Notes: a model not told the origin generated them from the sequence alone. DNA of 40,323 bases from Gammaproteobacteria bacterium (GCA_026981985.1 JALSHZ010000135.1:1-40323); one strand, 5' to 3'. Shown: positions 32,421 to 40,323, counted from the first letter of the stretch. A program made the numbers and translations.

Positions 32421-32917
32421 TTTTTTCGATCACGTATGTAAATAGGATAGGCGGTATTGATCTTGCCATTTTTCAGCAGATAACCCTCGATGGAGAAACC
32501 ATGCCCGGAAGGCCCGCGCCACGGCGTTGTCTTGCCTTTTTCACGGTGCTTGTAGGCATGGAGTACCGCCTTGATGATGGTTTTGGGCGCCATGTCATCA
32601 GGGAACATGGAAGAAAACTTTTTTTTCCACTTTTTTTCCCGGCGATCGTAGATCTCGACCTGTGCGGTGTAGACACCTGCCTTGTTGGGCTTCGACTTGA
32701 TGCGGACGATTCGCGCCGTTTCAACAGCCTTGCCGTCGAACAGTGCATGAAAGCCCACCGGCTTGCCGCGCCGATTGATCTCACCCTGAAAAATATGCGT
32801 TACATTGACTGGCGGTTTGGTATTGCTCCAGATCTTCTTCTCTGCCTGCGCCAGTAGCGGCAGCAGCAGGAGTATCAGCAGAAGCAGTTTCGACAGTTTT
32901 GTCATGAATCTCGTCAT
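32417..32917 (-). CDS. exported EndoU-like RNase-fold protein
   Basis: The 166-residue protein has a signal peptide (MTRFMTKLSK then LLLLILLLLPLLAQA), with cleavage likely before EKK. The mature part matches bacterial EndoU domains. THIFQGEINRRGKPVGFHAL carries His41 and His57, 16 residues apart as in XendoU. Further matches are GVYTAQVEIYD, the SSMFPDDMAPKTIIKAVLHAY helix, and the end GFSIEGYLLKNGKINTAYPIYI, where a Lys and the Thr-Ala-Tyr-Pro strand fit the catalytic C terminus. EndoU domains are usually toxin tips of CDI or polymorphic toxins. Here it is a whole small protein without toxin delivery or immunity genes, inside a housekeeping operon. The ATG at 32917 overlaps the yaeQ stop (ATGA). 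Activity is not shown. Confidence 0.72.
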   Translation of the reverse strand: MTRFMTKLSKLLLLILLLLPLLAQAEKKIWSNTKPPVNVTHIFQGEINRRGKPVGFHALFDGKAVETARIVRIKSKPNKAGVYTAQVEIYDRREKKWKKKFSSMFPDDMAPKTIIKAVLHAYKHREKGKTTPWRGPSGHGFSIEGYLLKNGKINTAYPIYIRDRKK

Positions 32918-33453
32918 TCCTTGCATTTGGAAATCTCGACCTGAATCGACTGCGTGTCATCCGCCAGCCAGATCAGACCATCCTGGATCGTGCATTGTAG
33001 CCGCATTGTTCTTTTTGTTAAATCAACAAGTTGCTGGCTGACATCGTCACAAATCTTCACGATCTCAAGGTTGTCATAGCGCCGCAGCTTGTTTTTCACC
33101 TGTGTCCACCACACATCGCAGGCACGGCTGCTGTAACAGTAGACCTTGACTTCCCTTGCTCGACCACAGGCTTTGCGAATGCGCTTTTCGTCAGGTTGCC
33201 CCAGATCGATCCACAGCTCGATCTCATCACGGTAGTTCTTCAACCAAAGGTCGGGTTCATCCTCACTGCTGAGTCCGCGGGTAAACGTGAGATGTTCATC
33301 GGCATTCAGCGCAAATACAAGCAAACGCACCATCATGCGCTCATCGGTCTCCGACGGGTGCCTCGCCAGGGTCAGATTGTGAGTCTGATAATAGTTGCGG
33401 TCCATGTCGGAGATAATCAGCTCCGCCTTGAATATCGTCGAATTAGTCGCCAT
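32914..33453 (-). CDS. yaeQ: YaeQ-family protein
   Basis: The 179-residue protein shows the YaeQ pattern: MATNSTIFKAELIISDMDRNYYQTHNLTLARHPSETDERMMVRLLVFAL, EDEPDLWLKNYRDEIELWIDLGQPDEKRIRKACGRA and VKVYCYS. YaeQ has a PD-(D/E)XK nuclease-like fold, and E. coli YaeQ was linked to RfaH-dependent transcription, but its biochemical role is unsettled. In E. coli yaeQ also lies directly beside arfB, and that pair is conserved here. The start is six bases after the arfB stop and the end overlaps the EndoU-like gene. Confidence 0.94.
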   Translation of the reverse strand: MATNSTIFKAELIISDMDRNYYQTHNLTLARHPSETDERMMVRLLVFALNADEHLTFTRGLSSEDEPDLWLKNYRDEIELWIDLGQPDEKRIRKACGRAREVKVYCYSSRACDVWWTQVKNKLRRYDNLEIVKICDDVSQQLVDLTKRTMRLQCTIQDGLIWLADDTQSIQVEISKCKE

Positions 33454-33459
33454 TGGGCG

Positions 33460-33855
33460 TCACCCTTCCGCGTAATTTTTTTGTCTTTCCCCGACGTGTC
33501 TTGCTATCCCCCGCCTGCGCTTCGCTGCCTTGCCGGGTCGCGTCGGAATACGTTTCTTGCGTGTTTGCGCCGCCTGATTGACCAGAGCCTGTAAGCGCTG
33601 CAAGGCCTCGTCCCGGTTTTTCTCCTGGCTGCGATGCGTCTGCGCCTTGATGACGACGATGCCGTCTCTGCTGATCCGCCGATCATGCATTTGCAGCAGC
33701 CGCTGCTTGAGCGTTTCTGGCAATGACGATGCACGTATATCAAAACGCAGGTGGATCGCGGAAGAGACTTTATTGACGTTCTGGCCACCTGCACCCTGGG
33801 CACGAATGGCGGTGATTTCAACCTCATCCTCGGGAATCTTGATCTGCGGCATCAT
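33460..33855 (-). CDS. arfB: peptidyl-tRNA hydrolase ArfB (ribosome rescue)
   Basis: ArfB enters the empty mRNA channel of stalled ribosomes and releases the nascent chain. The 131-residue protein has the class I release-factor motif GGQ at about 23-25 in [22 protein letters not shown]. The [17 protein letters not shown] segment follows. A strongly basic C-terminal tail ([27 protein letters not shown]) senses the vacant channel. It is slightly shorter than E. coli ArfB (140) but complete. The start overlaps the truD stop (ATGA). No separate stop-codon recognition domain is present, in keeping with the family. Confidence 0.95.
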   Translation of the reverse strand: MMPQIKIPEDEVEITAIRAQGAGGQNVNKVSSAIHLRFDIRASSLPETLKQRLLQMHDRRISRDGIVVIKAQTHRSQEKNRDEALQRLQALVNQAAQTRKKRIPTRPGKAAKRRRGIARHVGERQKNYAEG

Positions 33856-34922
33856 CGGCTTACAAGCTCTCGCAGCAGCGCCGTCGCATAGCTGCCCGGC
33901 GGCAGCGAAAACGAGAGCGCGAGTGTTTCTTCATCCAGCCATTGGGATTGCAGCTGTTGCGGCATCACTCTCAGCGCACGTCGGGATGCCGCGACGCGTT
34001 GCTTGCTCAATCCTTTCACGATAGCAGCATGAGCCTCCAGCACGAGCTGCTCCAATTCTGCGGCTTCGCCTGTCGTCTGTGTCTTTCCGGCCGTGCCTGG
34101 CAGTGGGTCCGACGGATGAATCTCACCCTTTTCGGCGCGTTGCAAGAGGGCATCATCGACCGTGTCGACAGAGAAAAGGCTGTTGCTTTCTCCGAGCAGC
34201 ATTAAATCTCCCAGTAATGGGCGATACCAGTTACCCCGTTCGACGCGCAATGCCAGCACATCGTTGAACACCAGACTGCGTGCCGAGGAAATCAGCAGGC
34301 TACGTTGTTCCCGATCCTTCACCCGCCGCTTGCCACGCAGCATCTGCCGCGCCTTGGTGATATTCGCGCCATCCCTGCCAAAACGCTGCTCGCCAAAATA
34401 GTTCGGAAATCCCTGCGCTTGCAGCCGAGCCAGCGTTTTCGCGACGGCTTCGTGATCGCCACGACACTGCCGCAACACGATCTCAAACCGGTTGCCTTTC
34501 AACGCACCACGACGCAGCTTGCGTGAATGGCGCTGCTGGTCCAGCACTTCAACTCCGTCGGCAAGTACCTCAGGCAATCGCGGCGTTTCACGGCCCGGCA
34601 GATGAATGCTGAACCACTGTTCCGTAACCGCCTGCCGATCCTTCTGGCCAGCGTAGCTGACATCCCCCTTGCGCGCTCCCGTCGCGCGTGAGAGAAGGCT
34701 CGCCACACCGACGGTGTTCCAGCCGGTCTTGCGAATATTCACCCACAGGTGCTCCCCTTCGCCCTCCGGCAGTAACAGGGGTAACTCGGTAACACGAAAA
34801 TCGGCGGGGGTTTGCTTGATCACGCCATGATCAAGCGGGGGTTCCGCCGTGCATGGCCATGTCGGCAGCGGTGAATCAGACGCGAAACCGGTCGCGGCTA
34901 ACGCCAGACGCTTGTCAACCAC
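33852..34922 (-). CDS. truD: tRNA pseudouridine(13) synthase TruD
   Basis: TruD isomerises U13 in tRNA-Glu. The 356-residue protein has the conserved start region ([17 protein letters not shown] ... [17 protein letters not shown]). The catalytic Asp lies in [50 protein letters not shown] and the C-terminal [14 protein letters not shown] follow. A GTG at 34922 has a perfect GGAGGT five bases upstream and is preferred to the ATG at 34943, which places the ribosome-binding site inside the coding frame. It heads the operon truD-arfB-yaeQ-EndoU-like-yacL-like-greB. The 118 bases upstream hold no gene and probably the promoter. Confidence 0.94.
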   Translation of the reverse strand: MVDKRLALAATGFASDSPLPTWPCTAEPPLDHGVIKQTPADFRVTELPLLLPEGEGEHLWVNIRKTGWNTVGVASLLSRATGARKGDVSYAGQKDRQAVTEQWFSIHLPGRETPRLPEVLADGVEVLDQQRHSRKLRRGALKGNRFEIVLRQCRGDHEAVAKTLARLQAQGFPNYFGEQRFGRDGANITKARQMLRGKRRVKDREQRSLLISSARSLVFNDVLALRVERGNWYRPLLGDLMLLGESNSLFSVDTVDDALLQRAEKGEIHPSDPLPGTAGKTQTTGEAAELEQLVLEAHAAIVKGLSKQRVAASRRALRVMPQQLQSQWLDEETLALSFSLPPGSYATALLRELVSR

Positions 34923-35061
34923 GACCCACCTCCGACCACGCATTCAGTCAATGTCTTTCGATGTACGCTTTTCAATGTCAGAGCCCGAAACGAGTAAGCG
35001 GTAGTGGTCGGGATTGTAACACTTGCCAGCGACCGACAATGCGAATGCGAGCAATGGAGAT

Positions 35062-36462
35062 TCACGCTAGTGGAAAACTATCATGCAACGATGGCATGCG
35101 AATTTCGGTGTTTCGCAGATGGGCGGCCAGAGCGGTCATCGATGCCTCTTCACCATGAACGAGATAGGTCGTCTGCGGGCTGCCGGTTTTTCTGTGCCAC
35201 GCGACAAGATCCTGCTGATCAGCATGGGCTGAAAATCCGCCAATGGTGTAGATCTCTGCATTGACGCTGATCTCTTCACCGAAAATTTTGACGGTTTTCG
35301 CGCCGTCAATGATTCGCCTTGCCAACGTCCCCTGAGCGGCATAGCCAACGAATATCACGCTGCTGCGCCGATCCCAGAGATTGTGTTTCAGGTGATGCCG
35401 CACCCGACCGCCGGTACACATGCCTGAGCCAGCCATGATCACGGCACCGCCGTCGATGCTGTTGATGGCCATGGACTCTGCCGTTTCCCGGGTAAAATGC
35501 AGACCCGGTAGCCAGAACGGATCCTGCCCATTACGCGTCAGCGCCAAGGCTTCGTGATCAAAACACTCGGGGTGGCGGGAAAATATCTCCGTCGCGGATA
35601 TCGCCATTGGCGAATCGAGAAACACGCTGATATGTGAATGGATTTTGTGCTGTTCTACACCTTCGCGCAGAAAATAGAGAATCTCCTGCGCTCGCTCCAA
35701 TGCAAACGTGGGGATGATAACATTGCCACCACGTTCCATCGTCGCATTGATGGCGTCATAGAGTTCTGCCACCGAAGGCTGCAATTCCTTGTGGTTACGA
35801 TCGCCGTAGGTTGACTCCATCACCACCGTATCCACGGGTGGTGGTTTATCCGGGTCACCGAGAATGACTCGTCCGTGATAGCCAAGATCGCCTGAAAACA
35901 GTGCGCGATGCTGACGGCCCTGCTCTTCAAGCGCCAACACAATACTGGCAGAACCAAGAATATGCCCGGCGTCGAGAAAGGTGGCACTGATGCCGTCCGC
36001 AATCCGCAGCGGTTTGCGGTACTCGGCATGACGGCCAAAAACCTCGAAACTGTTGAGCGCATCCAGAATCGAGTACAGCGGTCCCACCGCTGTGGAAGGC
36101 TTGCGCCCGCTACGGCGCTTCAATTTCCGTTGCCGATAGCGCGCCTCCTCTTCCTGCAGGCTTGCTGAATCGAGTAACACCAGCCGCGCCAGCTCGAACG
36201 ATGCTGCCGTGCTGATCACTTCACCCTTGAAGCCCTGTTTGGCCAATAGCGGAATACGGCCACAATGATCGAGATGGGCATGGGTCAACAGCAAATAGTC
36301 GATTGAAGATGGCTCGAAGCCGAATGGTTGTGCATTCTCCTCGGCCAGTTCCCGCCCGCCCTGGTACATGCCACAGTCGATCAGAATACGTTTGCCACAA
36401 CACTCCAGCAAATGACAGGAGCCGGTTACACCACGGTCGGCGCCGTGGAACGAGATTTTCAT
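35062..36462 (-). CDS. beta-CASP metallo-beta-lactamase-fold hydrolase (RNA-processing type)
   Basis: The 466-residue protein starts with the family pattern MKISFHGADRGVTGSCHLLE. It has the metal motif HAHLDHCG (H61, H63, D65, H66), FLDAGHILGSASI and FSGDLGYHGR. The beta-CASP domain carries MESTYGDRNH, VIIPTFALERAQEIL and VFLDSPMA. Late motifs are MAGSGMCTGGRVRHHL, VGYAAQGTLARRI and the His of GGFSAHADQQDL. Close relatives are predicted 3'-5' exo- or endo-ribonucleases similar to archaeal CPSF-like proteins and to YciF/Epr-type bacterial proteins, and substrates are unknown. AGGAGGG lies upstream of the ATG. The next gene upstream is the stress-type membrane protein, 26 bases away and in the same direction. 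Confidence 0.9.
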   Translation of the reverse strand: MKISFHGADRGVTGSCHLLECCGKRILIDCGMYQGGRELAEENAQPFGFEPSSIDYLLLTHAHLDHCGRIPLLAKQGFKGEVISTAASFELARLVLLDSASLQEEEARYRQRKLKRRSGRKPSTAVGPLYSILDALNSFEVFGRHAEYRKPLRIADGISATFLDAGHILGSASIVLALEEQGRQHRALFSGDLGYHGRVILGDPDKPPPVDTVVMESTYGDRNHKELQPSVAELYDAINATMERGGNVIIPTFALERAQEILYFLREGVEQHKIHSHISVFLDSPMAISATEIFSRHPECFDHEALALTRNGQDPFWLPGLHFTRETAESMAINSIDGGAVIMAGSGMCTGGRVRHHLKHNLWDRRSSVIFVGYAAQGTLARRIIDGAKTVKIFGEEISVNAEIYTIGGFSAHADQQDLVAWHRKTGSPQTTYLVHGEEASMTALAAHLRNTEIRMPSLHDSFPLA

Positions 36463-36488
36463 GTCACACCCTCCTGTCTCAGCAATAG

Positions 36489-37058
36489 TCAGATCGTTAC
36501 CGGAAAATCATAGCTCTCATCGGCACCGGCCCAGCGGATTTTTATCAAGCATTGTTCCACCTCTTCTGCGTCGCAATGCAGGAGCACCACATAGGCGCCC
36601 TCCCCAACCGCATTCTCTATCCCATGCAATGCATCGCTGGGAATGCCCATGCGATGAAGTGCGCTGGCCAGGCCAGTCAAGGCGGCCGCGCCCGCCATGG
36701 CGCTCCCCGTCAACACCCCGCCGGCAACGGCCCCAGCGATCGCCTCGACGATCGGCCCTGCTGCCAGCAGCGCCCCGACACCAGGAAGCACGAACATTCC
36801 AGTCGCCCCAGCGAGCAAGCCCCAGATCGCTCCCCAGAATGCACCATGCTCACCCCACACCTTGATACGCTCATTGTCGCTGGCATAAGAAATTCCGAGC
36901 ATGTCATCGCCGCTGCCACCAGAACGATGCAGCAGCGATATTCTGTCCGGCGGAAAATCATCTGCAATCAGTTTTTCGACCAGCGCAGTTGCCTTATTGC
37001 TTTCACGGAACACACCAATGGCCAGATGCAAGCGAGCCTTGTTATCTGTTTCTGTCAT
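36489..37058 (-). CDS. membrane protein with YflT/DUF1269-like general-stress features
   Basis: The 189-residue protein begins with a small alpha/beta domain (ARLHLAIGVFRESNKATALVEKLIADDFPPDRISLLHR) that resembles the heat-induced-stress YflT-type domain. Gly- and Ala-rich hydrophobic segments follow (AFWGAIWGLLAGATGMFVLPGVGALLAAGPIVEAIAGAVAGGVLTGSAMAGAAALTGLA), which look like one or two glycine-zipper membrane hairpins. A C-terminal soluble part (GIENAVGEGAYVVLLHCDAEEVEQCLIKI) closes it. A strong AGAGGTGG lies upstream of the ATG. It probably shares a transcript with the beta-CASP gene and is divergent from the DsrC homologue. Function is not established. Confidence 0.75.
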   Translation of the reverse strand: MTETDNKARLHLAIGVFRESNKATALVEKLIADDFPPDRISLLHRSGGSGDDMLGISYASDNERIKVWGEHGAFWGAIWGLLAGATGMFVLPGVGALLAAGPIVEAIAGAVAGGVLTGSAMAGAAALTGLASALHRMGIPSDALHGIENAVGEGAYVVLLHCDAEEVEQCLIKIRWAGADESYDFPVTI

Positions 37059-37214
37059 TTTCTACCACCTCTTATCTCTGTCAGTCGAAATGTCATCATT
37101 CGGCAGGAGCGGAAGCAACAATTATCATGGACATCGCCACCAGTTGCTTGCAATCCTGCCACCCTACCCCCATTAATCAGGCAACCCAAAGAAAAATTCA
37201 AGGAGAACACGACA

Positions 37215-37577
37215 ATGAGCTTGACAGTCAATGGCAAAACCATCGCAACCGACGAAGAAGGCTATCTGCTGAATCCTGATGACTGGGACGAAGATGTCGC
37301 CAAAGCGTTGGTCTGTGCGTATGAGGAAGAAGGCAACCCAAAAATCACTGCCGAAGGATGGGCGCTGATCCAGTATTTCCGCGACTACTATGAAGATCAT
37401 CAGGTTCATCCCACCATGCACAAGATGCTGCGGGAACGCGCCAAAAAAGAAGGCAAGGATTTTCACGAGGAAGAGGCATTCAGAGACTACCTCTATCAAC
37501 TGTTTCCGAAAGGCCCGGTTCCCACGCTGTGCAAGTTGGCGGGATTGCCGAACCCGAAAGAGGAAATTGAAACGTAG
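37215..37577 (+). CDS. DsrC/TusE-family protein lacking the penultimate cysteine
   Basis: The 120-residue protein aligns along its length with the DsrC family: VNGKTIATDEEGYLLNPDDWDEDVAKALV, ITAEGWALIQYFRDYYEDHQVHPTMHKMLRE and the swinging-arm end YLYQLFPKGPVPTLCKLAGLPNP. DsrC ends with two conserved cysteines and TusE keeps only the penultimate one. Here Cys106 occupies the inner position (PTLCKLAG), but the tail reads KEEIET with no terminal cysteine. It therefore cannot form the DsrC intramolecular disulfide or act as a TusE persulfide carrier in the usual way, and falls among the regulatory-type DsrC homologues. No dsr or tus gene is adjacent. AAGGAG precedes the ATG, and the gene is divergent from the stress-type gene. 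Confidence 0.9.
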   Translation: MSLTVNGKTIATDEEGYLLNPDDWDEDVAKALVCAYEEEGNPKITAEGWALIQYFRDYYEDHQVHPTMHKMLRERAKKEGKDFHEEEAFRDYLYQLFPKGPVPTLCKLAGLPNPKEEIET

Positions 37578-37594
37578 TTTTACGGGATTGGTGT

Positions 37595-37616
37595 CGCCCT
37601 CCTGCTACGGAGGGCG
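37595..37616. terminator. short strong hairpin after the DsrC-like gene
   Basis: CGCCCTCC (37595-37602) and GGAGGGCG (37609-37616) form an 8-bp GC-rich stem with a TGCTAC loop, starting 18 bases after the stop. It lacks a T run, so it may be a weak or Rho-assisted terminator or an mRNA 3' stabiliser. Confidence 0.5.
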
Positions 37617-37696
37617 GCTACTTCCCCCCGCCTCATCGCATCATCTGCATCTTCGTTTCAATGGTGTTTCTGCGCAGCGATCGGTAGCCTAACCGG

Positions 37697-38554
37697 ATGA
37701 ACTGGACGATAACTGCCGGATTGATCGCACTGGCAATACCATTACTCGCCATCCTGTTGCTGCACTGGTCACTCGGCGCACGCCGCTTGCGCTTGCGCCA
37801 GCAACCCGCAGACTTCAGTCTTATTGCCGACAAACTGCACATTCCTCTCGGGAAACGGCACAAACTATTCGCCTGGTGGATTCCCGCCAAAGATTCACGA
37901 CGCACTGTGATCGTCTTGCACGGCTGGGGCAGCAGTGCCTCCCAGTTGCTACCACTGGCACCACCGTTTCATCGGGCCGGCTTCAATGTTCTGCTATTCG
38001 ATGCCCGAAATCATGGCCTTAGCGACAGCCATGGCATTTCTTCGATGCCCGCATTTGCCGACGATCTGGCGCATGTGCGGCACTGGATCAGTCACGCCAG
38101 GCCAGACGCGACACAGGCAATTTATCTGATTGGCCACTCGGTCGGCGCCGGTGCCGTATTGCTCGAAGCAGCACGCCACCCCAGATATCGCGCTGTCATC
38201 AGCCTGGCGGCCTTCGCTCACCCCGATCTATTGATGCGCCGCTACCTGCACCGATTTCACCTGCCGCGCTGGCTGGTGTCCGCTATCCTGAAATACATCC
38301 AGTGGGTCATCCGGCACGACTTCAATGATATTGCCCCGGTCAATACCATTCGGCAGGTCAATTGCCCGGTGTTACTGGTACACGGCAAGGCGGATACCAC
38401 GGTGCCTTACACCGATGCGGAGATGATTTTTTCGTCCTGCGCAGAGGGCCAATGTCAGCTGCTGCTGGTCGACGATGCAACCCACGAGTCAATCGACAAG
38501 ATCGAAGAACATGGTGACAAACTCGTGGAGTTTTTCTGCAGAAAAAACCAATGA
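37697..38554 (+). CDS. alpha/beta hydrolase with N-terminal membrane anchor
   Basis: The 285-residue protein has one N-terminal hydrophobic helix (ITAGLIALAIPLLAILLLHWSLG), after which the catalytic domain follows. The oxyanion strand is VIVLHGWGSS and FDARNHGLSDSHG follows. The nucleophile elbow GHSVGAG gives Ser148. The acid is Asp in LVHGKADTTVPY and the base is His in DDATHES. The triad is complete, so it is an active serine hydrolase, possibly acting on esters or lipids at the membrane. The substrate is not predictable. It stands alone, convergent with the unknown gene that ends at 38567. Confidence 0.85.
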   Translation: MNWTITAGLIALAIPLLAILLLHWSLGARRLRLRQQPADFSLIADKLHIPLGKRHKLFAWWIPAKDSRRTVIVLHGWGSSASQLLPLAPPFHRAGFNVLLFDARNHGLSDSHGISSMPAFADDLAHVRHWISHARPDATQAIYLIGHSVGAGAVLLEAARHPRYRAVISLAAFAHPDLLMRRYLHRFHLPRWLVSAILKYIQWVIRHDFNDIAPVNTIRQVNCPVLLVHGKADTTVPYTDAEMIFSSCAEGQCQLLLVDDATHESIDKIEEHGDKLVEFFCRKNQ

Positions 38555-38566
38555 CGACCTGAGTTA

Positions 38567-39730
38567 TCAAATCATCAACAAACGGTCAGGAACAAGACTG
38601 CTCGCCAGCATGACGCGATTGATGTCAAGGTGCTCGCGCCAACTCGCTGCACGCTGATTGCCGGATGCAAGCCAGAACGCTTCAATATCGGTATGTAGCG
38701 GCGCAATCCGCATGAGGAAATCACGTTGTTTGTCGGCTTGATCTGCTTTTGGCACATATTCTGGATGCGCTGCCACTGCGTGGAAAACCCTGTCGATGGC
38801 TTGCAAGCCAATCGCAAGCCCGAGTTCGCGAAACGCAAGCCGGTACTCTGCAGGAAGCGCCAGCGAATTTTCCCGCAGCAATTGCTGCACACTCCATGTA
38901 ATGTCGTCGATTAGCCGGGCAACGCTGAGCGCATCGGTTGACACACCACGTTGGCGTATTTGCAAATATTTCCAAGTATCCGCAAGCAGGCCGCCGATAC
39001 CGAGCGCATCCGTCGTCGCCCAGGACTGACCGGCACACATCAATTCAAGCGCCGCAATTTCTGACGCCAGTGTCAACCCAGCATCTTCGGCTTCACTGCG
39101 ATTGCATTCCAGTTCGAGAAACGTGAGCAAGCCATCGAGGGGATCATGTTGCCCCATCGACGGGACGAGCGGGCGGGAAAGATCCACGCTCATTTTCCAG
39201 TACATTCGTTTCGGTTGCGCAGGCCCGACGGAATAACTGAAAGCCGCAAAGGCAGTGTGGGCCAGTTCCACGGCCCAGCGCAGAGAATCCGGATTCCCGG
39301 TCTCCTCGAAGGCGACATTCAGCGCATGCATCCATTTCGTCAGGTAGTGAAAATACTGACCGTCACGATCCCATTCGCGTTGTTCATCGAAAGGCTCGCC
39401 GATGCCGCGTTCATTCAGCTTTTTTCCAATGCGCAGCCCGGCAATGGTGGGATGCTGTCTTGCTTCGCCATTATCGAGTCCACTGAGCCAGCCTTGTCGG
39501 TCACTGTCCGGATGGTGTCGCCCTAGCACATCGTGGACCTGATCGATCAGCGCCAAGGCCAGGGTTCGATAGTGTTCGTCGCCGCTCGATTTTGCCAGCT
39601 GAAAGAAATTGCAGACCGCGAATGCGTCTGTCCACAAATAGCGCCTTGGTGTTTGTGTCGGATCGGAAAGCCCCGTATCACGCGCGAAGCTTTCCATGAT
39701 TCGAACGGCGTGCTCTATTTGATCGTTCAA
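38567..39730 (-). CDS. unrecognised helical protein, possible (alpha/alpha) barrel
   Basis: The predicted 387-residue soluble protein is rich in amphipathic helices and aromatic residues: RRYLWTDAFAVCNFFQLAKSSGDEHYRTLALALIDQVHDVLGRHH, DGQYFHYLTKWMHALNVAFEETGNPDSLRWAVELAHTAF, and MSVDLSRPLVPSMGQHDPLDGLLTFLEL. Repeating helix pairs with conserved Trp, Tyr and Asp recall (alpha/alpha)6-barrel proteins such as glycosidases or sugar epimerases, but no catalytic motif can be named. There is no signal peptide, so it is cytoplasmic. The start is a TTG overlapping the pcm stop; an ATG at 39697 (MESFARDTG) is an alternative. It follows pcm directly, so the two are co-transcribed. Confidence 0.75.
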   Translation of the reverse strand: MNDQIEHAVRIMESFARDTGLSDPTQTPRRYLWTDAFAVCNFFQLAKSSGDEHYRTLALALIDQVHDVLGRHHPDSDRQGWLSGLDNGEARQHPTIAGLRIGKKLNERGIGEPFDEQREWDRDGQYFHYLTKWMHALNVAFEETGNPDSLRWAVELAHTAFAAFSYSVGPAQPKRMYWKMSVDLSRPLVPSMGQHDPLDGLLTFLELECNRSEAEDAGLTLASEIAALELMCAGQSWATTDALGIGGLLADTWKYLQIRQRGVSTDALSVARLIDDITWSVQQLLRENSLALPAEYRLAFRELGLAIGLQAIDRVFHAVAAHPEYVPKADQADKQRDFLMRIAPLHTDIEAFWLASGNQRAASWREHLDINRVMLASSLVPDRLLMI

Positions 39731-40323
39731 CGCGCTGCGTCCTCAGCGTCACGCCAGCCCGCCTCACCCACCAGTGGCACGAACCGGACACCACCGAGAT
39801 CGTCGTACTCGAAACGCTCCTCATCGATGCGCCGGATGCGAAGCAACGTCTGGCTGTCGAGCGTCGCACCAACGGGAATCACGAGCCGCCCGCCAATGCC
39901 GAGTTGCTGCTTCAAAGGCTCCGGCACTTCGGGCGCGGCGGCCGCAACAACAATACCATCGTAGGGCGCGTGCTCCGGCCAACCAAGCGTCCCATCCCCG
40001 TGTCTGACATGAACATTGTCGTAACCCAACGATTGCAGTCGCTCCCGAGCGCTATCAGCCAATTCACCAAAGCGCTCCACGGTGTAGACTTCGGCACAGA
40101 TCTCGGCGAGCACAGCCGCTGCATATCCTGAACCCGTGCCAATCTCAAGCACACGGTCTTGCGGTCGCAATTCGAGCGCCGCAGTCATCAACGCCACAAT
40201 ATAGGGCTGGGAAATGGTCTGCTGAGCCTCGATCGGCAATGGCCGATCCTGGTAAGCATAGGGGACAAGTTCTTCGGGGACAAATGCCTCTCGCGGCACG
40301 GACGCCAGCGCATCTAGCACACG
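39727..40323 (-). CDS. pcm: protein-L-isoaspartate O-methyltransferase, 5' end outside window
   Basis: Pcm methylates isoaspartyl residues in damaged proteins using S-adenosylmethionine. The visible 198 codons include the substrate segment LDALASVPREAFVPEELVPYAYQDRPLPIEAQQTISQPYIVALM. The AdoMet-binding motif VLEIGTGSGYAAAVLA, the acidic loop VYTVERFGELADSARERL and YDGIVVAAAAPEVPEPLKQQL follow, then the C-terminal GGRLVIPVG. Only the first few residues are missing, as the frame is still open at the right edge. In many gammaproteobacteria pcm lies near surE, truD and nlpD; truD is in the window but about 5 kb away. The stop overlaps the start of the unknown gene. Confidence 0.94.
   Translation of the reverse strand, partial: RVLDALASVPREAFVPEELVPYAYQDRPLPIEAQQTISQPYIVALMTAALELRPQDRVLEIGTGSGYAAAVLAEICAEVYTVERFGELADSARERLQSLGYDNVHVRHGDGTLGWPEHAPYDGIVVAAAAPEVPEPLKQQLGIGGRLVIPVGATLDSQTLLRIRRIDEERFEYDDLGGVRFVPLVGEAGWRDAEDAAR

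Noticed and set aside
32417-32917. CDI or polymorphic toxin system
   Set aside because: There is no large filamentous protein, delivery domain or recognisable immunity gene. The EndoU-like protein is a whole small exported protein inside an RNA-related operon.
37215-37577. TusE sulfur-relay protein
   Set aside because: The penultimate cysteine needed for TusE function is missing, and the only arm cysteine is at the inner position.

Overview
The window looks like a chromosomal segment of a GC-rich gammaproteobacterium. The support is a FimV-type polar protein, a truD-arfB-yaeQ-greB gene group, a dapC-dapD-arsC-like-dapE lysine operon, and a divergent uvrB/aspartate aminotransferase pair. A DsrC-family protein and two multihaem or dihaem c-type cytochromes hint at a respiratory, possibly sulfur-metabolising lineage. 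I cannot name the genus from sequence alone.

Layout. 1-230: the tail of a probable IS66-like transposase enters from the left edge. 230-3486: uvrB (minus) and a class I aminotransferase (plus) diverge. 3495-3669: a tRNA-Asn(GTT) with its own promoter and terminator. 3589-12742: a compact 9.1-kb integrative element inserted at the 3' end of that tRNA. 12768-25745: glycosyltransferase, moeA, a small membrane protein, a tetrahaem cytochrome, an exported ankyrin protein, a dihaem cytochrome, a phosphoesterase plus Atm1-type ABC exporter, fimV, a DUF937 protein and a BON-LysM protein. 25748-31524: a flavin-fold protein, a VOC protein, the dap operon, glucokinase and a GIY-YIG protein. 31592-34922: a tightly overlapped minus-strand operon truD-arfB-yaeQ-EndoU-like-yacL-like-greB. 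35062-40323: a beta-CASP metallo-hydrolase, a membrane stress-type protein, an atypical DsrC homologue, an alpha/beta hydrolase, an unrecognised helical protein and the 5'-truncated pcm.

The element is the most interesting part. It carries a P4-type tyrosine integrase, three small early genes ending in a RadC-family protein, an unknown AT-richer gene and an AlpA-like regulator. These are followed by an overlapped chain of DNA-processing genes: a RecE-like PD-(D/E)XK nuclease, a RecT annealase, a CHC2 primase zinc finger, a DUF3987 helicase-like protein, a Cys-rich protein, a Holliday-resolvase-like nuclease and an SSB. It has no capsid, terminase, lysis, relaxase or obvious defence gene. That profile fits a replicating satellite-like element better than a prophage or a conjugative element, but this is inference.

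Several non-coding structures in the element are not explained by its genes. There is a hairpin leader before the radC operon. A three-way-junction RNA candidate sits between radC and the unknown gene; its loop is complementary to the Shine-Dalgarno sequences of both downstream genes, reminiscent of C4/CI antisense RNAs of P1 and P4. A 25-bp palindrome and two mutually exclusive hairpins precede the AlpA gene. A perfect 11-bp inverted repeat lies inside a tiny translated ORF. Repeated integrase arm-type motifs occur at both ends. The element also restores both the tRNA 3' end and a tRNA terminator on insertion, leaving the displaced originals at its right end.
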